64,000 nucleotides of DNA, taken from assembly GCA_947503775.1 (NCBI GenBank), contig CANNFE010000015.1:1-64000 (forward strand). Direction: 5' to 3'. Every line of letters starts with the position of its first letter. The first letter of the stretch is position 1. The stretch is from an uncultured Paracoccaceae bacterium. Its GTDB lineage: Bacteria; Pseudomonadota; Alphaproteobacteria; Rhodobacterales; Rhodobacteraceae. Positions 34,985 to 43,494 of this stretch are shown here, piece by piece. The notes beneath the pieces are model-generated. The model was not told where the DNA came from. It saw only the letters and a program-made list of their open reading frames with translations, and did no database searches. Made by a program: the position numbers and the translations under genes.

Positions 34985-36256
34985 ATGATCATCAATGCGA
35001 CACCAACCGGCTTTATCAACGTAACGTCCATGCCAGGCGCTGAGGTCTTGACCGGCGTCAGGGTGGTCGGGACTGACATCGTCTATGACGAGGCGGGCCT
35101 CCCGATTTCGGGCACCATCACCACAATCGCCGTTTTCGACGAATCTTTCTCGGCACCGAGTTCCGGGGACATTAACGGACCGAACGATACTGCACGCTAC
35201 TCCAACATGAGTGTCGACATCGAGGATCTGAGCTTTCTCGGTTCAGACTGGTACACTCCTAGCTTTTTCCTCCAGCTCCAGACAGTCCTCTCCGATCTTG
35301 GATATGACGCGCCTGATGTCACACTGATCGACACTCGGACTTTCTTTCGACAAGACATTGAAACAGGTGCTGGTGATGACACGGTTCGAACCGGATCCGG
35401 CAATGACACGATCCAAACCGGTGATGGTGGCGATCGCGTCTTTGGTGGCAGGGGCGATGACATCATCTACGGAGAAGACGGAAACGACGATCTGCGCGGC
35501 AATGACGGAGCAGACCAGATCTTCGGCGGGTTGGGTGACGATTTCGTAGGCGGTGGCGCCGGCAATGATTTTCTCGTGGGCGGAGAGGGAAACGATACCC
35601 TCATGGGCAATGTCGGAGATGACCGCATGGAGGGGGGAGTAGGCAACGATAGCCTCTACGGCCAGGATGGCGACGACTTCATGCTCGCAGGAGCCGGAAA
35701 CGATCAACTCTATGGCGGTGCGGGCAATGATTTTCTCATCGTACGCAACTTCGACAGCGAAGGCGGCGATGGCAACAACCGACTAAACGGCGGAGAGGGG
35801 CGCGACACCCTCATCGGCGGCGACGGAAACGATATTCTCATCGGAGGAGGTGGCGGGGACACCCTTGCAAGCGGCGGCGGTACGGACATCCTCAAAGGCG
35901 GTCCCGGGGATGACGTGCTTGTCGCTGTCGACTTCTACTCCGAAGGCGACGGTCCGGACAGCCTCAAGGGCGGTGCCGGTGCCGATGTCTTCCAGTTCTA
36001 CGAAGGTATCTACAACGCCAACTCGATCGTCGTCGATTTCGACGTGGAAGAGGATATTCTGAACACCGTCCAGCGCGAAGATACGACCGCTCAGGAGCAG
36101 TTCGACCTCTTCCTGGCAGGTGCCGTTCAGGATGGAAATGATGTGGTTTGGACCGACACGACCGGCAAATCCACGGCCCGGATCGAAGATCTCGATCTAA
36201 ACGATCTCAGCGTCGACAACTTCATGGATGACTTCGGTCGAGCCGAAATTTTCTAA
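34985..36256 (+). CDS. RTX calcium-binding repeat protein, paralogue 1
   Basis: A 423-residue protein with three parts. The N-terminal domain (1 to about 122) has no signal peptide and starts MIINATPTGFIN. RTX nonapeptides of the GGxGxDxLx type (about 123-340) include FGGRGDDIIYGEDGNDD and YGGAGNDFL and would fold into a Ca2+-bound beta roll outside the cell. The C-terminal module (about 341-423) contains GGAGADVFQF and AQEQFDLFLAGAVQDGNDV and probably includes a type I secretion signal. The same three-part plan is found in the next two genes. Starts at ATG 34985 with AGGAA upstream. Secretion by a T1SS is inferred; no transporter is in the window. Confidence 0.9.
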   Translation: MIINATPTGFINVTSMPGAEVLTGVRVVGTDIVYDEAGLPISGTITTIAVFDESFSAPSSGDINGPNDTARYSNMSVDIEDLSFLGSDWYTPSFFLQLQTVLSDLGYDAPDVTLIDTRTFFRQDIETGAGDDTVRTGSGNDTIQTGDGGDRVFGGRGDDIIYGEDGNDDLRGNDGADQIFGGLGDDFVGGGAGNDFLVGGEGNDTLMGNVGDDRMEGGVGNDSLYGQDGDDFMLAGAGNDQLYGGAGNDFLIVRNFDSEGGDGNNRLNGGEGRDTLIGGDGNDILIGGGGGDTLASGGGTDILKGGPGDDVLVAVDFYSEGDGPDSLKGGAGADVFQFYEGIYNANSIVVDFDVEEDILNTVQREDTTAQEQFDLFLAGAVQDGNDVVWTDTTGKSTARIEDLDLNDLSVDNFMDDFGRAEIF

Positions 36257-36262
36257 CCTCTA

Positions 36263-36289
36263 AGCTCAGCCGCCCTGCGGCAGAGCTTT
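36263..36289 (+). terminator. terminator-like hairpin after RTX paralogue 1
   Basis: AGCTC-a-GCCGC (36263-36273) pairs with GCGGC-a-GAGCT (36277-36287) around a CCT loop, followed by TT. One A-A mismatch interrupts the stem. The T-run is short. Further short inverted repeats lie between 36340 and 36405 but no gene is seen before 36496. Confidence 0.55.
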
Positions 36290-36495
36290 CAAGCGCTCTA
36301 GGTCAGGCTATCCGCCAGAAACGCGTCTCGCCTCAGGGTATCGCAGTGCCTTACGGCGGCATCGCCGCTGCGATTTCGGGCACTAGCCGGAATCCGCCGT
36401 GGAGATTGGACAAACGCTGCGAGGCATCAGCAATCTAAGGTAGTATCTCTCATGCGGCATTTCTCGGTCGCCGCTGAATCAAGGGAGATACAATC

Positions 36496-37959
36496 ATGAT
36501 TATCGAAGCGACACCAAACGGCTTTACGAACGAAATTCCAGGCCCAGACGGCGACTATGCACTCGGCGTACGAGTCACAGGGACCGAGATCACCTACGGC
36601 CCCGATGGGGCGCCCATCTCTGGGACAGTTACATCGATGACGCTGTTTGACACGCGGACACTTGATACCGCACGCCCGGCAGGACAGGTGCATGATTTCA
36701 GGCAATATACAGGCCTTTCGCTGGAGGTTGAAAACTCAAATGCGTTCGACTCTGACTGGTACGGACCCGATGCATTCGAGAGCCTTCAGACCTTCGATCC
36801 TGAAATCCAACTTGTGCTTCTCAACAATGACCCCGTTTCGGATACTGGCCTCATTGCGCAAGGTGATTTCGACTACAACGTCCTGGCATCATCAAAGATC
36901 AGCAGCGTTATCACCGGAGACGGAAACGACACGATCCAGCTGGGCCTCGGACAAAACACCGTCGTTCGAGCGGGAGGCGGCGACGATGCAATTATCGGCG
37001 GTATTGGTAAAAACGATAATGACTTCGTCGACTTTCCTGGGGCTGACGAGATCTATGGCGGGGCTGGAGATGACACCATCTACGGCAATAAGGGAAGCGA
37101 CCTGATCTTTGGCGGCGTTGGCGATGATATCGTCTTCGGTGGCTGGGGGGCCGATACTATTCGCGGAGGCAGCGGCAATGATGATCTGCGCGGAGGCCAA
37201 GTGTTCGACGAAATCTACGGTGGCAGTGGTGATGACTTCGTTGGCGGCGGGGAAGGGAGCGACAAGCTATGGGGAGACGACGGAGATGACATCCTTATGG
37301 GAAATAAGGATGACGACAAGATTTGGGGAGGGACGGGTAACGACCTTCTATACGGAGAGGATGGCGACGATGAGTTGACTGCTGGCTCAGGTAACAACAA
37401 GCTTTTTGGCGGCGCTGGAGATGACGAACTCTCCGTTCACGCATATACCGACGCGGGAGAGCATGGAAATAACCTGCTTCATGGCGGAGCTGGCCAGGAT
37501 CTTATCAAGAGTGGATTAGGGAGCGACATCCTCTTTGGAGGCGCTGGTCAAGATCGCATACAGAGCAACGGAGGTACAGATATCCTCGACGGCGGCGGCG
37601 GAGATGACGTCCTGTTTGCTCGAAACATCGATGAAAACGAGGGCGAGGCAGATACACTTACAGGGGGCGCCGGAGCAGATACCTTTGTTTTCTCTGACTT
37701 TGTATACGACGGCAGTGTGACCGTCACCGATTTTGACAGTGAGGAAGATCTGCTTCGAGTTCTGACCCGCGACGACACCTCTGCCCAGGAGCAATATGAT
37801 CTCTTCCTGACTGGTGCGTCACAGAATGGCGATGACATTTTCTGGGTGGATGCCGATGGCAAATACACAGCCAGGATTGAAAATCTTTCGATGACAGACT
37901 TAAGCCTCGATAACTTCGCTGATACACCTTACTCGGGATACAATCCCCTTTCTATGTAG
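36496..37959 (+). CDS. RTX calcium-binding repeat protein, paralogue 2
   Basis: A 487-residue paralogue of the preceding protein. The N-terminus MIIEATPNGFTNE, the GVRVTGTEITYGPDGAPISGTV block and a DSDWYGPDAF motif match the other two copies. RTX repeats run from about 145 to 400 with more degenerate units (YGNKGSDLIFGGVGDD, WGGTGNDLLYGEDGDDE). The C-terminal module GGAGADTFVFSDF...EDLLRVLTRDDTSAQEQYDLFL is conserved. GGGAG precedes ATG 36496. Its leader lacks the 24-bp element found before copies 1 and 3. Confidence 0.9.
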   Translation: MIIEATPNGFTNEIPGPDGDYALGVRVTGTEITYGPDGAPISGTVTSMTLFDTRTLDTARPAGQVHDFRQYTGLSLEVENSNAFDSDWYGPDAFESLQTFDPEIQLVLLNNDPVSDTGLIAQGDFDYNVLASSKISSVITGDGNDTIQLGLGQNTVVRAGGGDDAIIGGIGKNDNDFVDFPGADEIYGGAGDDTIYGNKGSDLIFGGVGDDIVFGGWGADTIRGGSGNDDLRGGQVFDEIYGGSGDDFVGGGEGSDKLWGDDGDDILMGNKDDDKIWGGTGNDLLYGEDGDDELTAGSGNNKLFGGAGDDELSVHAYTDAGEHGNNLLHGGAGQDLIKSGLGSDILFGGAGQDRIQSNGGTDILDGGGGDDVLFARNIDENEGEADTLTGGAGADTFVFSDFVYDGSVTVTDFDSEEDLLRVLTRDDTSAQEQYDLFLTGASQNGDDIFWVDADGKYTARIENLSMTDLSLDNFADTPYSGYNPLSM

Positions 37960-38103
37960 CGAGCTTGGGTCGACCAGAAACGCGTCTGCCCAATGTTGAT
38001 ATGTCGGTCGATCCTCTCTCGCTGGGGGAGGACTCGTTCGCTCTGATGGGGGAGAGTTTTTTGCCATGCTGCGTTGGGTCTCGGGCGCCCCCTTCCCCCC
38101 CCC

Positions 38104-38185
38104 AAAAAAAAACGCCCGCACGAAGCGGGCGTTGCGTTACAGATGCGGGATCCGTACAGGCAAGACACCTATTTGCAGCATCACC
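38104..38185 (-). ncRNA. degenerate small-RNA-like unit, copy A
   Basis: On the reverse strand a stem GCCCGC/GCGGGC with flanking AAC/GTT (38111-38119 with 38125-38133, loop of 5) is followed by nine T and nine G: an intrinsic terminator. The 50 nt before it align base for base, without gaps, with the unit at 39.9 kb, including an exact TACAGGCAAGA core (forward sense). However, the AGGTTTC/GAAACCT stem of the other copy is not preserved and no good promoter precedes it, so this is likely a decayed duplicate. The rest of the 340-bp gap 37960-38299 shows no gene. Confidence 0.4.
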
Positions 38186-38235
38186 GAGAGACTCGCTCAG
38201 GTATCTTCCATCTTCCCGCCAAATACAGAAGATCA

Positions 38236-38259
38236 CGCCTAGGTAGATTCGATTTTTCA
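38236..38259 (+). repeat. conserved leader element, copy before RTX paralogue 3
   Basis: Identical over 24 bp to 34919-34942. The following bases (CCGATTGTT, then GGAC) are also shared, and the start codon comes 40 bp after the element. Identity in non-coding DNA, greater than that of the adjacent coding N-termini, points to selection on a regulatory sequence or to recent duplication. Confidence 0.75.
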
Positions 38260-38299
38260 TTTCCGATTGTTGACGGACCCATTTGTCAGGAGAGATGAC

Positions 38300-39829
38300 A
38301 TGATTACCAATGCGACACCGATTGGTTTTACGAACGAGCTCTCGTTCCCGGGAATTCTTTATCCTCACGGAGTTCGTGTCACAGGTATCGATATCATTTA
38401 TGATGAAGACGGACTGCCGAAGTCCGGAACCATTACAGGGATCGCTCTGTTCGGACTAGATCCAAACACTCCATCGCTTCCCGATGTCGCTCAACAATAT
38501 ACCGATCTGTCCTTGCCGGTCGAAGACCTCACAGCCTTTGACCCGGACTGGTTCGGCTTCGATGCGTTCAGTGAGATTCAGTCCCTCGGACCCGATATCA
38601 TTTTGCAGATTGCATATGGAGGATTTCGTGGCTCTTCCGATATCGACTACAGCCTCGTCTCGATCGATCCGAGCTTCATCGACCACGTCACCACTGGCGG
38701 AGGAGACGATCAGCTACGTTTTGACACTCTGGTAGGCACGGTCGAAACAGGTGCCGGAGATGACATTATCCGGATCGAACGCGGAGAGACGACGATCTAC
38801 GCAGGTGATGGCGATGATACCGTCTATTCCGGTGGTAGTATCGACAACATCTATCGCGATTACGGCAACGAGATCTATGGCGGCAACGGCAACGATCATC
38901 TTCGATCTGGAGGCGGGGATGACATGCTTAATGGCGGAAGCGGCAACGACTTTCTTGGGGGAGGTGCCGGGAACGACCAGTTATATGGTGGAACTGGCGA
39001 CGACACCCTAATGGGAAATGTCGGAGACGACTATATGGCCGGGGGTAGCGGAAACGACGCTCTCTTTGGACAAGACGGAGACGATCGGCTCTCCGGAGGG
39101 ACCGGCGACGACCGATTGAGCGGTGGTGCGGGGGAAGATGTTCTTGCAGGAGAGGACGGTAACGATCGCCTAGGAGGCAAATCGGGTGCTGACATCATTT
39201 TTGGAGGAGCAGGCGAAGATCGCCTTTGGGGCGATCAAGGAAACGACAGACTTTTCGGCGAGGACGGCAATGACCGGTTGTGGGGAGGCAGTGGCGACGA
39301 CACCCTCGTGGGTGACGATGCACCCGGCTCAACCGATGCGGGCGATGATGTCCTCTACGGTGGCTCAGGAGACGACATCGTTGTCGACACCGCTGGATCG
39401 GACAGGCTTCATGGCGGGCACAGCAATGATATCATTGGCAGCCTTGGCGGCACTGCTCAACTCTTCGGCGGAGCAGGCGACGACCTTCTAACGGCCTTTC
39501 AGGTCCCGGAGAGCGAGCAAGGTCAAGACATCGCCACCGGCGGCGCCGGCGCGGATACGTTCCAGTTCTTTAATGACCTCTACGAAGGCGATGTCATCGT
39601 CACCGACTTCGACCAGGCCGAGGATCTGATCAACATACGCGCCGAGACAACTTTGACGGCCGAGGAGCAATACGATCTCTTCATCGCAAACGCCGTGCAG
39701 GACGGAGATGACGTCGTTTGGACCGACACCAGCAACAGCTATACCGCACGCCTCTCAGATACCGATCTAGGCGATCTGACAGTCGAAAACTTCTCCGAGA
39801 CCGAAGGCCCGGAACTTTTCGGTTTCTGA
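38300..39829 (+). CDS. RTX calcium-binding repeat protein, paralogue 3
   Basis: A 509-residue third paralogue, the longest. It starts at ATG 38300 (AGGAGAG upstream), MITNATPIGFTNELSFPG, sharing GVRVTGIDIIYDEDGLPKSGTITG with the others. RTX units from about 145 to 425 are regular (GGSGNDFLGGGAGNDQLYGG, FGQDGDDRLSGGTGDDRLSGG in parts). The C-terminal module GGAGADTFQFFNDLYEGD...TAEEQYDLFIANAVQDGDDVVW closes the protein. The acidic, Ca2+-dependent fold suggests a secreted or cell-surface product; what the N-terminal domain binds or does is unknown. Confidence 0.9.
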   Translation: MITNATPIGFTNELSFPGILYPHGVRVTGIDIIYDEDGLPKSGTITGIALFGLDPNTPSLPDVAQQYTDLSLPVEDLTAFDPDWFGFDAFSEIQSLGPDIILQIAYGGFRGSSDIDYSLVSIDPSFIDHVTTGGGDDQLRFDTLVGTVETGAGDDIIRIERGETTIYAGDGDDTVYSGGSIDNIYRDYGNEIYGGNGNDHLRSGGGDDMLNGGSGNDFLGGGAGNDQLYGGTGDDTLMGNVGDDYMAGGSGNDALFGQDGDDRLSGGTGDDRLSGGAGEDVLAGEDGNDRLGGKSGADIIFGGAGEDRLWGDQGNDRLFGEDGNDRLWGGSGDDTLVGDDAPGSTDAGDDVLYGGSGDDIVVDTAGSDRLHGGHSNDIIGSLGGTAQLFGGAGDDLLTAFQVPESEQGQDIATGGAGADTFQFFNDLYEGDVIVTDFDQAEDLINIRAETTLTAEEQYDLFIANAVQDGDDVVWTDTSNSYTARLSDTDLGDLTVENFSETEGPELFGF

Positions 39830-39891
39830 TCCGGGATGGCTGGCCGGTTTCTTCTGACCGGTCGGCACCTTCCGATCAGATCATCCCCCCC

Positions 39892-39967
39892 AAAAAAAAC
39901 GCCCGCACGAAGCGGGCGTTAAGTTATTGAGGCAGGTTTCATACAGGCAAGAAACCTATCGAGCAGT
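39892..39967 (-). ncRNA. candidate small RNA with its own promoter and terminator, copy B
   Basis: About 76 nt on the reverse strand. From 5' to 3' it contains ATAGGTTTC, a TTGCCTGTAT loop, GAAACCT (a 7-bp stem), a short linker, then the terminator stem AACGCCCGC/GCGGGCGTT (39898-39906 with 39912-39920) and eight T (A in forward sense, 39892-39899). A sigma-70-type promoter lies just upstream on the same strand. There is no open reading frame of note. It points toward the 3' end of RTX paralogue 3 but terminates before it. Forward-strand termination of the RTX gene is a weaker reading because no T-run follows on that side. Confidence 0.6.
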
Positions 39968-39973
39968 GACATC

Positions 39974-40002
39974 TTTATAAGCAATCTGCCGCCCGCTTCC
40001 AA
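39974..40002 (-). promoter_or_regulatory. sigma-70-type promoter for the small RNA
   Basis: Reverse-strand TTGGAA (39997-40002), 17-nt spacer, TATAAA (39974-39979). A start about 7 nt on would be near 39967, matching the 5' end proposed for the small RNA. Both boxes are close to consensus, which is rare by chance in such GC-rich DNA. Confidence 0.6.
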
Positions 40003-40080
40003 GCTAAAAGTTTGAAAAGGTTGGGCTGCCCGTCTAGGCTGGCGACAAAACCGAACGAAATAAGGGGAGGCCACGCGGCG

Positions 40081-41898
40081 ATGGCATCGAAATTCTGTTC
40101 TCTCGTCCGTGCTGCCGGTCTTGCCCTTTCCTTAACGTCACTCCCCCACCTCGCCGCCGCCGAGCCAAGCCACGCTATCGCTATGTATGGGGAGCCTGCC
40201 CTGCCCCCAGATTTCGTGTCTCTGCCGTACGTGAACCCCGATGCGCCGACGGGGGGGCGAATCGTCACCGGCGAGGTCAGCAGCTTCGACAGCCTCAACC
40301 CCTATATCCGGCGCGGCACCGTCCCGTGGCAGCTTCGCTTTCTTGCGGTCGAAAGCCTGATGGGCCGCTCCTGGGACGAGCCATTCACGCTTTACGGTCT
40401 TCTGGCCGAGACGATCGAGACCGGGCCGAATCGCGAATGGGTCGAATTCACCCTGCGCGAGGAGGCTCGCTTTTCCGACGGCTCCCCGGTGACGGTCGAG
40501 GATGTGATGTGGAGCTACGAGACGCTCGGCACCGAGGGCCATCCGCGTTACCTCAACTTCTGGACCAAGGTCGAGAGCATGGAGCAGACCGGCGAGCGGT
40601 CCGTGCGTTTTACCTTCAACGAGGAGAACCGCGAACTGGCGCTGATCACGGGCCTGCGCCCGATCCTCAAGAAGGCGCAGTGGGACGAGACCGACTTCAC
40701 CCGCAGCGGTGTGGATGTCATCCCGATCACCACGGCGCCTTATGTGGTCGACGAGGTGGTGCCCGGACGCGTCCTGTCGCTCAAGCGCGATCCCGGTTAC
40801 TGGGGCAACGATCTGCCCTTCCGGCGCGGCACTCATAACCTTGATGAGATCCGGATCGAGTTCTTCGGCGACGGCACTGCCCAGTTCGAGGCGTTCAAGG
40901 CGGGCATCCTGAATTCCAACCGCGAGTTCAACGTCGCCAAATGGGACAGCCAGTACGACTTCCCCGCCATCGACAGTGGCGACGTCATCAAATCGGTAAT
41001 CCCGCATCAGCGGCCCTCGGGGATGACGGGCTACGTGATGAACACCCGCAAGGCGCCCTTTGACGACTGGCGGGTGCGCGATGCGATGATCGTGGCGTTC
41101 AACTACGAGTTCATCAATGAGACGATCACCGGCGGCGAGCAGCCCCGCATCACCTCGTATTTCTCCAATTCCATCCTCGGGATGGAGCATGGCCCCGCCG
41201 AAGGCCGCGTCGCTGAGTTCCTTGACCCCTTCGCCGATCAACTTCTGCCCGGCACGCTCGAAGGCTATTCCCTGCCCGTCTCGGACGGATCGGAACGCAA
41301 CCGGGCGGGCACGCGCGCGGCTCTCACGCGGCTAGAGGAGGCCGGGTGGACCATCCAAGATGGCGCGCTCAAGAACGAGGCGGGCGAGCCCTTCGCCTTC
41401 GAGATCCTGTTCCGGCAAGGCGACATGGAGAACACCTCGATCATCGACATCTATGTCGAAGCGCTCCAGCGGCTTGGCATGGATGTGACGGTGAGCATGA
41501 TCGATCCCGCGCAATACACCGAGCGGACGGCGGCCTTTGAATACGACATGACGTTCTACAGGCGCGATCTGTCGCTGTCTCCGGGCAACGAGCAGTATCT
41601 CTATTTCGGCTCCGAAGAGGCCGACACGCCGGGCGGCCGCAACTCGGCGGGGGTCAAGGATCCCGTGGTGGACGCGCTGATCGACCGGCTCCTCAACTCC
41701 GAGAGCCAGGAGGATTTCCGCGCCTCCGCCAAGGCGCTCGACCGGGTGCTGATGGCGGGCCGCTACGTGATCCCGATCTACCAGTACAATGTCAGCCGCA
41801 TCGCCCACGCCAAGGAGCTGAAATATCCCGAGGCGCTCCCGATCTACGGCGACAGCACCAGCTGGCAACCGGATGTGTGGTGGTATGAGGAAGACTAG
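40081..41898 (+). CDS. ABC transporter substrate-binding protein, family 5 (YejA-like)
   Basis: A 605-residue periplasmic protein. A signal peptide (AAGLALSLTSLPHLAAAEP) follows ATG 40081, which has GGGGAGG about 10 bases upstream. HAIAMYGEPALPPDFVSLPY near the mature N-terminus, FSDGSPVTVEDVMWSYETL and the DPGYWGND region are typical of the oligopeptide/microcin C-type group. No permease or ATPase genes follow, so it is an orphan receptor or works with a distant system. Overlaps the small lipoprotein gene at its 3' end by 14 nt. Confidence 0.9.
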   Translation: MASKFCSLVRAAGLALSLTSLPHLAAAEPSHAIAMYGEPALPPDFVSLPYVNPDAPTGGRIVTGEVSSFDSLNPYIRRGTVPWQLRFLAVESLMGRSWDEPFTLYGLLAETIETGPNREWVEFTLREEARFSDGSPVTVEDVMWSYETLGTEGHPRYLNFWTKVESMEQTGERSVRFTFNEENRELALITGLRPILKKAQWDETDFTRSGVDVIPITTAPYVVDEVVPGRVLSLKRDPGYWGNDLPFRRGTHNLDEIRIEFFGDGTAQFEAFKAGILNSNREFNVAKWDSQYDFPAIDSGDVIKSVIPHQRPSGMTGYVMNTRKAPFDDWRVRDAMIVAFNYEFINETITGGEQPRITSYFSNSILGMEHGPAEGRVAEFLDPFADQLLPGTLEGYSLPVSDGSERNRAGTRAALTRLEEAGWTIQDGALKNEAGEPFAFEILFRQGDMENTSIIDIYVEALQRLGMDVTVSMIDPAQYTERTAAFEYDMTFYRRDLSLSPGNEQYLYFGSEEADTPGGRNSAGVKDPVVDALIDRLLNSESQEDFRASAKALDRVLMAGRYVIPIYQYNVSRIAHAKELKYPEALPIYGDSTSWQPDVWWYEED

Positions 41899-42025
41899 CG
41901 CCCTCCTCGTCTTTCTTGTCCTGCTGACTGCCTGCACCCCGGCGAGGGTCGTGACCAAGACAGGCACCACGGCGATCAAGGTCACGGGATCGGCGGCGGT
42001 GGGTGTCGGAAAGGCAGCTTTCTAG
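41885..42025 (+). CDS. 46-residue lipoprotein
   Basis: A very short gene in another frame, overlapping the end of the binding-protein gene. MRKTSALLVFLVLLTACTPA is a textbook lipoprotein signal with lipobox LTAC (Cys17); the mature part is about 30 residues, TPARVVTKTGTTAIKV then a GSAAVGVGKAAF end, with a possible glycine-zipper. The overlap suggests translational coupling to the binding protein. No function known. Confidence 0.7.
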   Translation: MRKTSALLVFLVLLTACTPARVVTKTGTTAIKVTGSAAVGVGKAAF

Positions 42026-42031
42026 GCGACG

Positions 42032-42673
42032 CTACCGCTCGCGGATCTTTGCGAAGAGCTTTTTGTTGAGCCGCACGAAGTCTTCGAGCGCGCCGCCCAG
42101 ACCGCTCATTTGCCGCCCCTTGAGGTAGAGGAAACCGGCCGTGGCGCCCAGGGTGGCTCCGGCCATGTCGACGATCAGGTCGTACATCGTGTCGATCAGG
42201 CCCGATTTTTGCATGTTCAGGCCAAAGATCTGGTCCATGGCGAATTCGAAGATCTCCCAGATCGCGCCGACCGACATGGCGACGCAAAAGCTGAGCAGCG
42301 CGATAGCCGACGGCGGCGCGGCGTAGCGGTCTCCTTCGAAGAGCATGAAGATGAAGAGAAATCCGAACATGCCGAACGACACCGCAGATCCGAAATGCAG
42401 CGCGATATCCCACCACCAGTAGCGTTCGTAAAAGTCGAACGCCTCGCCCAGAAAGACGGTGGCGAAGATGAAAAAGACGATGGCCGACAGAAAGCTGCGC
42501 GGCAGCCGCACGCCCATCAGATGCGCGAAGTAATGCGGAAGGAAGGTCAGCCCCAGCGCCGCGAGCCCGACGAAGACCAGCGACCATTGCCCGACCAAAG
42601 CGCCCGCCACCGAGGAGACGACAAGCGCGCTCTGGATCACCTTGGCGACGATGGCAGGACGGTCGGCGGGCAA
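42032..42673 (-). CDS. DUF2238-like membrane protein
   Basis: A 213-residue inner-membrane protein with about six helices. WWWDIALHFGSAVSFGMFGF and VGAIWEIFEFAMDQIFGLNMQ, followed by DTMYDLIVDMAGA, fit the DUF2238/YjdF pattern, whose conserved His, Glu and Asp are suspected to act in the membrane. A basic C-terminal tail (LNKKLFAKIRER) follows. Divergent from the endonuclease/phosphatase-fold gene. Confidence 0.75.
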   Translation of the reverse strand: MPADRPAIVAKVIQSALVVSSVAGALVGQWSLVFVGLAALGLTFLPHYFAHLMGVRLPRSFLSAIVFFIFATVFLGEAFDFYERYWWWDIALHFGSAVSFGMFGFLFIFMLFEGDRYAAPPSAIALLSFCVAMSVGAIWEIFEFAMDQIFGLNMQKSGLIDTMYDLIVDMAGATLGATAGFLYLKGRQMSGLGGALEDFVRLNKKLFAKIRER

Positions 42674-42717
42674 GGATGGGCCTCTTCATCGGTGTCGGAC
42701 AGGTCTATATATCGGTC

Positions 42718-43455
42718 ATGCGCCCCGAGACTTCAAAGCCTCTTCGTCTGGCCAGCTACAATATCCGCGCCGGTCTGGGCACCGATCTCAAGCGCGATCC
42801 CGCACGCGTCCTGCAGGCCATCCGCACCCTGGCGGCGGATCTGGTGGTCCTGCAAGAGGCCGATCATCGCTTGGGCCGCCGCCCCTCGGCGCTCCCCCTC
42901 AGCGGGATCGAGCGGGCGACCGGGCTGCGCCCCCTGCCCGTGGCGCAAAACGACGGCAGCCTGGGATGGCATGGGATCGCCATGCTCGGCGCGCCGAGCC
43001 TGACGGCGGGGGAGATCCATCGCATCGATCTGCCGGGGTTGGAGCCGCGCGGCGCCGTTGCCGTCGATCTGGGCGCGCCGCAGGGGCCGCTTCGGATCGT
43101 CGGGCTGCATCTGGGGCTGCTGCGCCGCTCGCGCCGGGCGCAGATCGATGCCATCAAGGAGGTCATCGGCGCCCTGCCCGCCTGCCCGACCGTGCTGATC
43201 GGCGATTTCAACGAATGGTCCAGCAAGGTCGGTCTGGGCCGCCTTGCGCAGCACTATACCCTGCTGCCGCCCGAAAAGACCTTTCCGTCCCGCCTGCCCG
43301 TTCTGCCGCTCGACCGCATCGCCCATAGCGGCGATCTTGAGGTGGAGCCGGTCGCGCCTCCCGGCTCGGGCCATCCGCATCCCTCCGATCACCGTCCCAT
43401 TCTGGCCAGCGTGACCCGAAAAGAGACCGCCGCTGGCCTCTCAGGAGCGCCGTGA
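42718..43455 (+). CDS. endonuclease/exonuclease/phosphatase family protein
   Basis: 245 residues from ATG 42718, with the EEP fold: RLASYNIRAGLG, DLVVLQEADHR (metal-binding Glu), LRIVGLHLGLL, PTVLIGDFNEWSS and the C-terminal HPSDHRPILA with the catalytic Asp-His. It is short, like cardiolipin phosphatase- or nuclease-like members. An upstream ATG at 42676 would nearly abut the divergent gene, so I prefer the internal start. Substrate (DNA, lipid or inositol phosphate) unknown. Confidence 0.85.
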   Translation: MRPETSKPLRLASYNIRAGLGTDLKRDPARVLQAIRTLAADLVVLQEADHRLGRRPSALPLSGIERATGLRPLPVAQNDGSLGWHGIAMLGAPSLTAGEIHRIDLPGLEPRGAVAVDLGAPQGPLRIVGLHLGLLRRSRRAQIDAIKEVIGALPACPTVLIGDFNEWSSKVGLGRLAQHYTLLPPEKTFPSRLPVLPLDRIAHSGDLEVEPVAPPGSGHPHPSDHRPILASVTRKETAAGLSGAP

Positions 43456-43494
43456 CATAAATTCGTTACATCTCTCGCCTAGCGATCGGACCCC

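Noticed and set aside
36427-36705. Reverse-strand frame of 92 codons before and into RTX gene 2
   Set aside because: Overlaps the RTX leader and N-terminus, has no ribosome site and a cysteine-rich random-looking composition.
34985-39829. CRISPR array or tandem DNA repeat in the RTX region
   Set aside because: The periodicity of about 27 bp is the nine-residue RTX protein repeat, with synonymous variation between units, not spacer-repeat structure.
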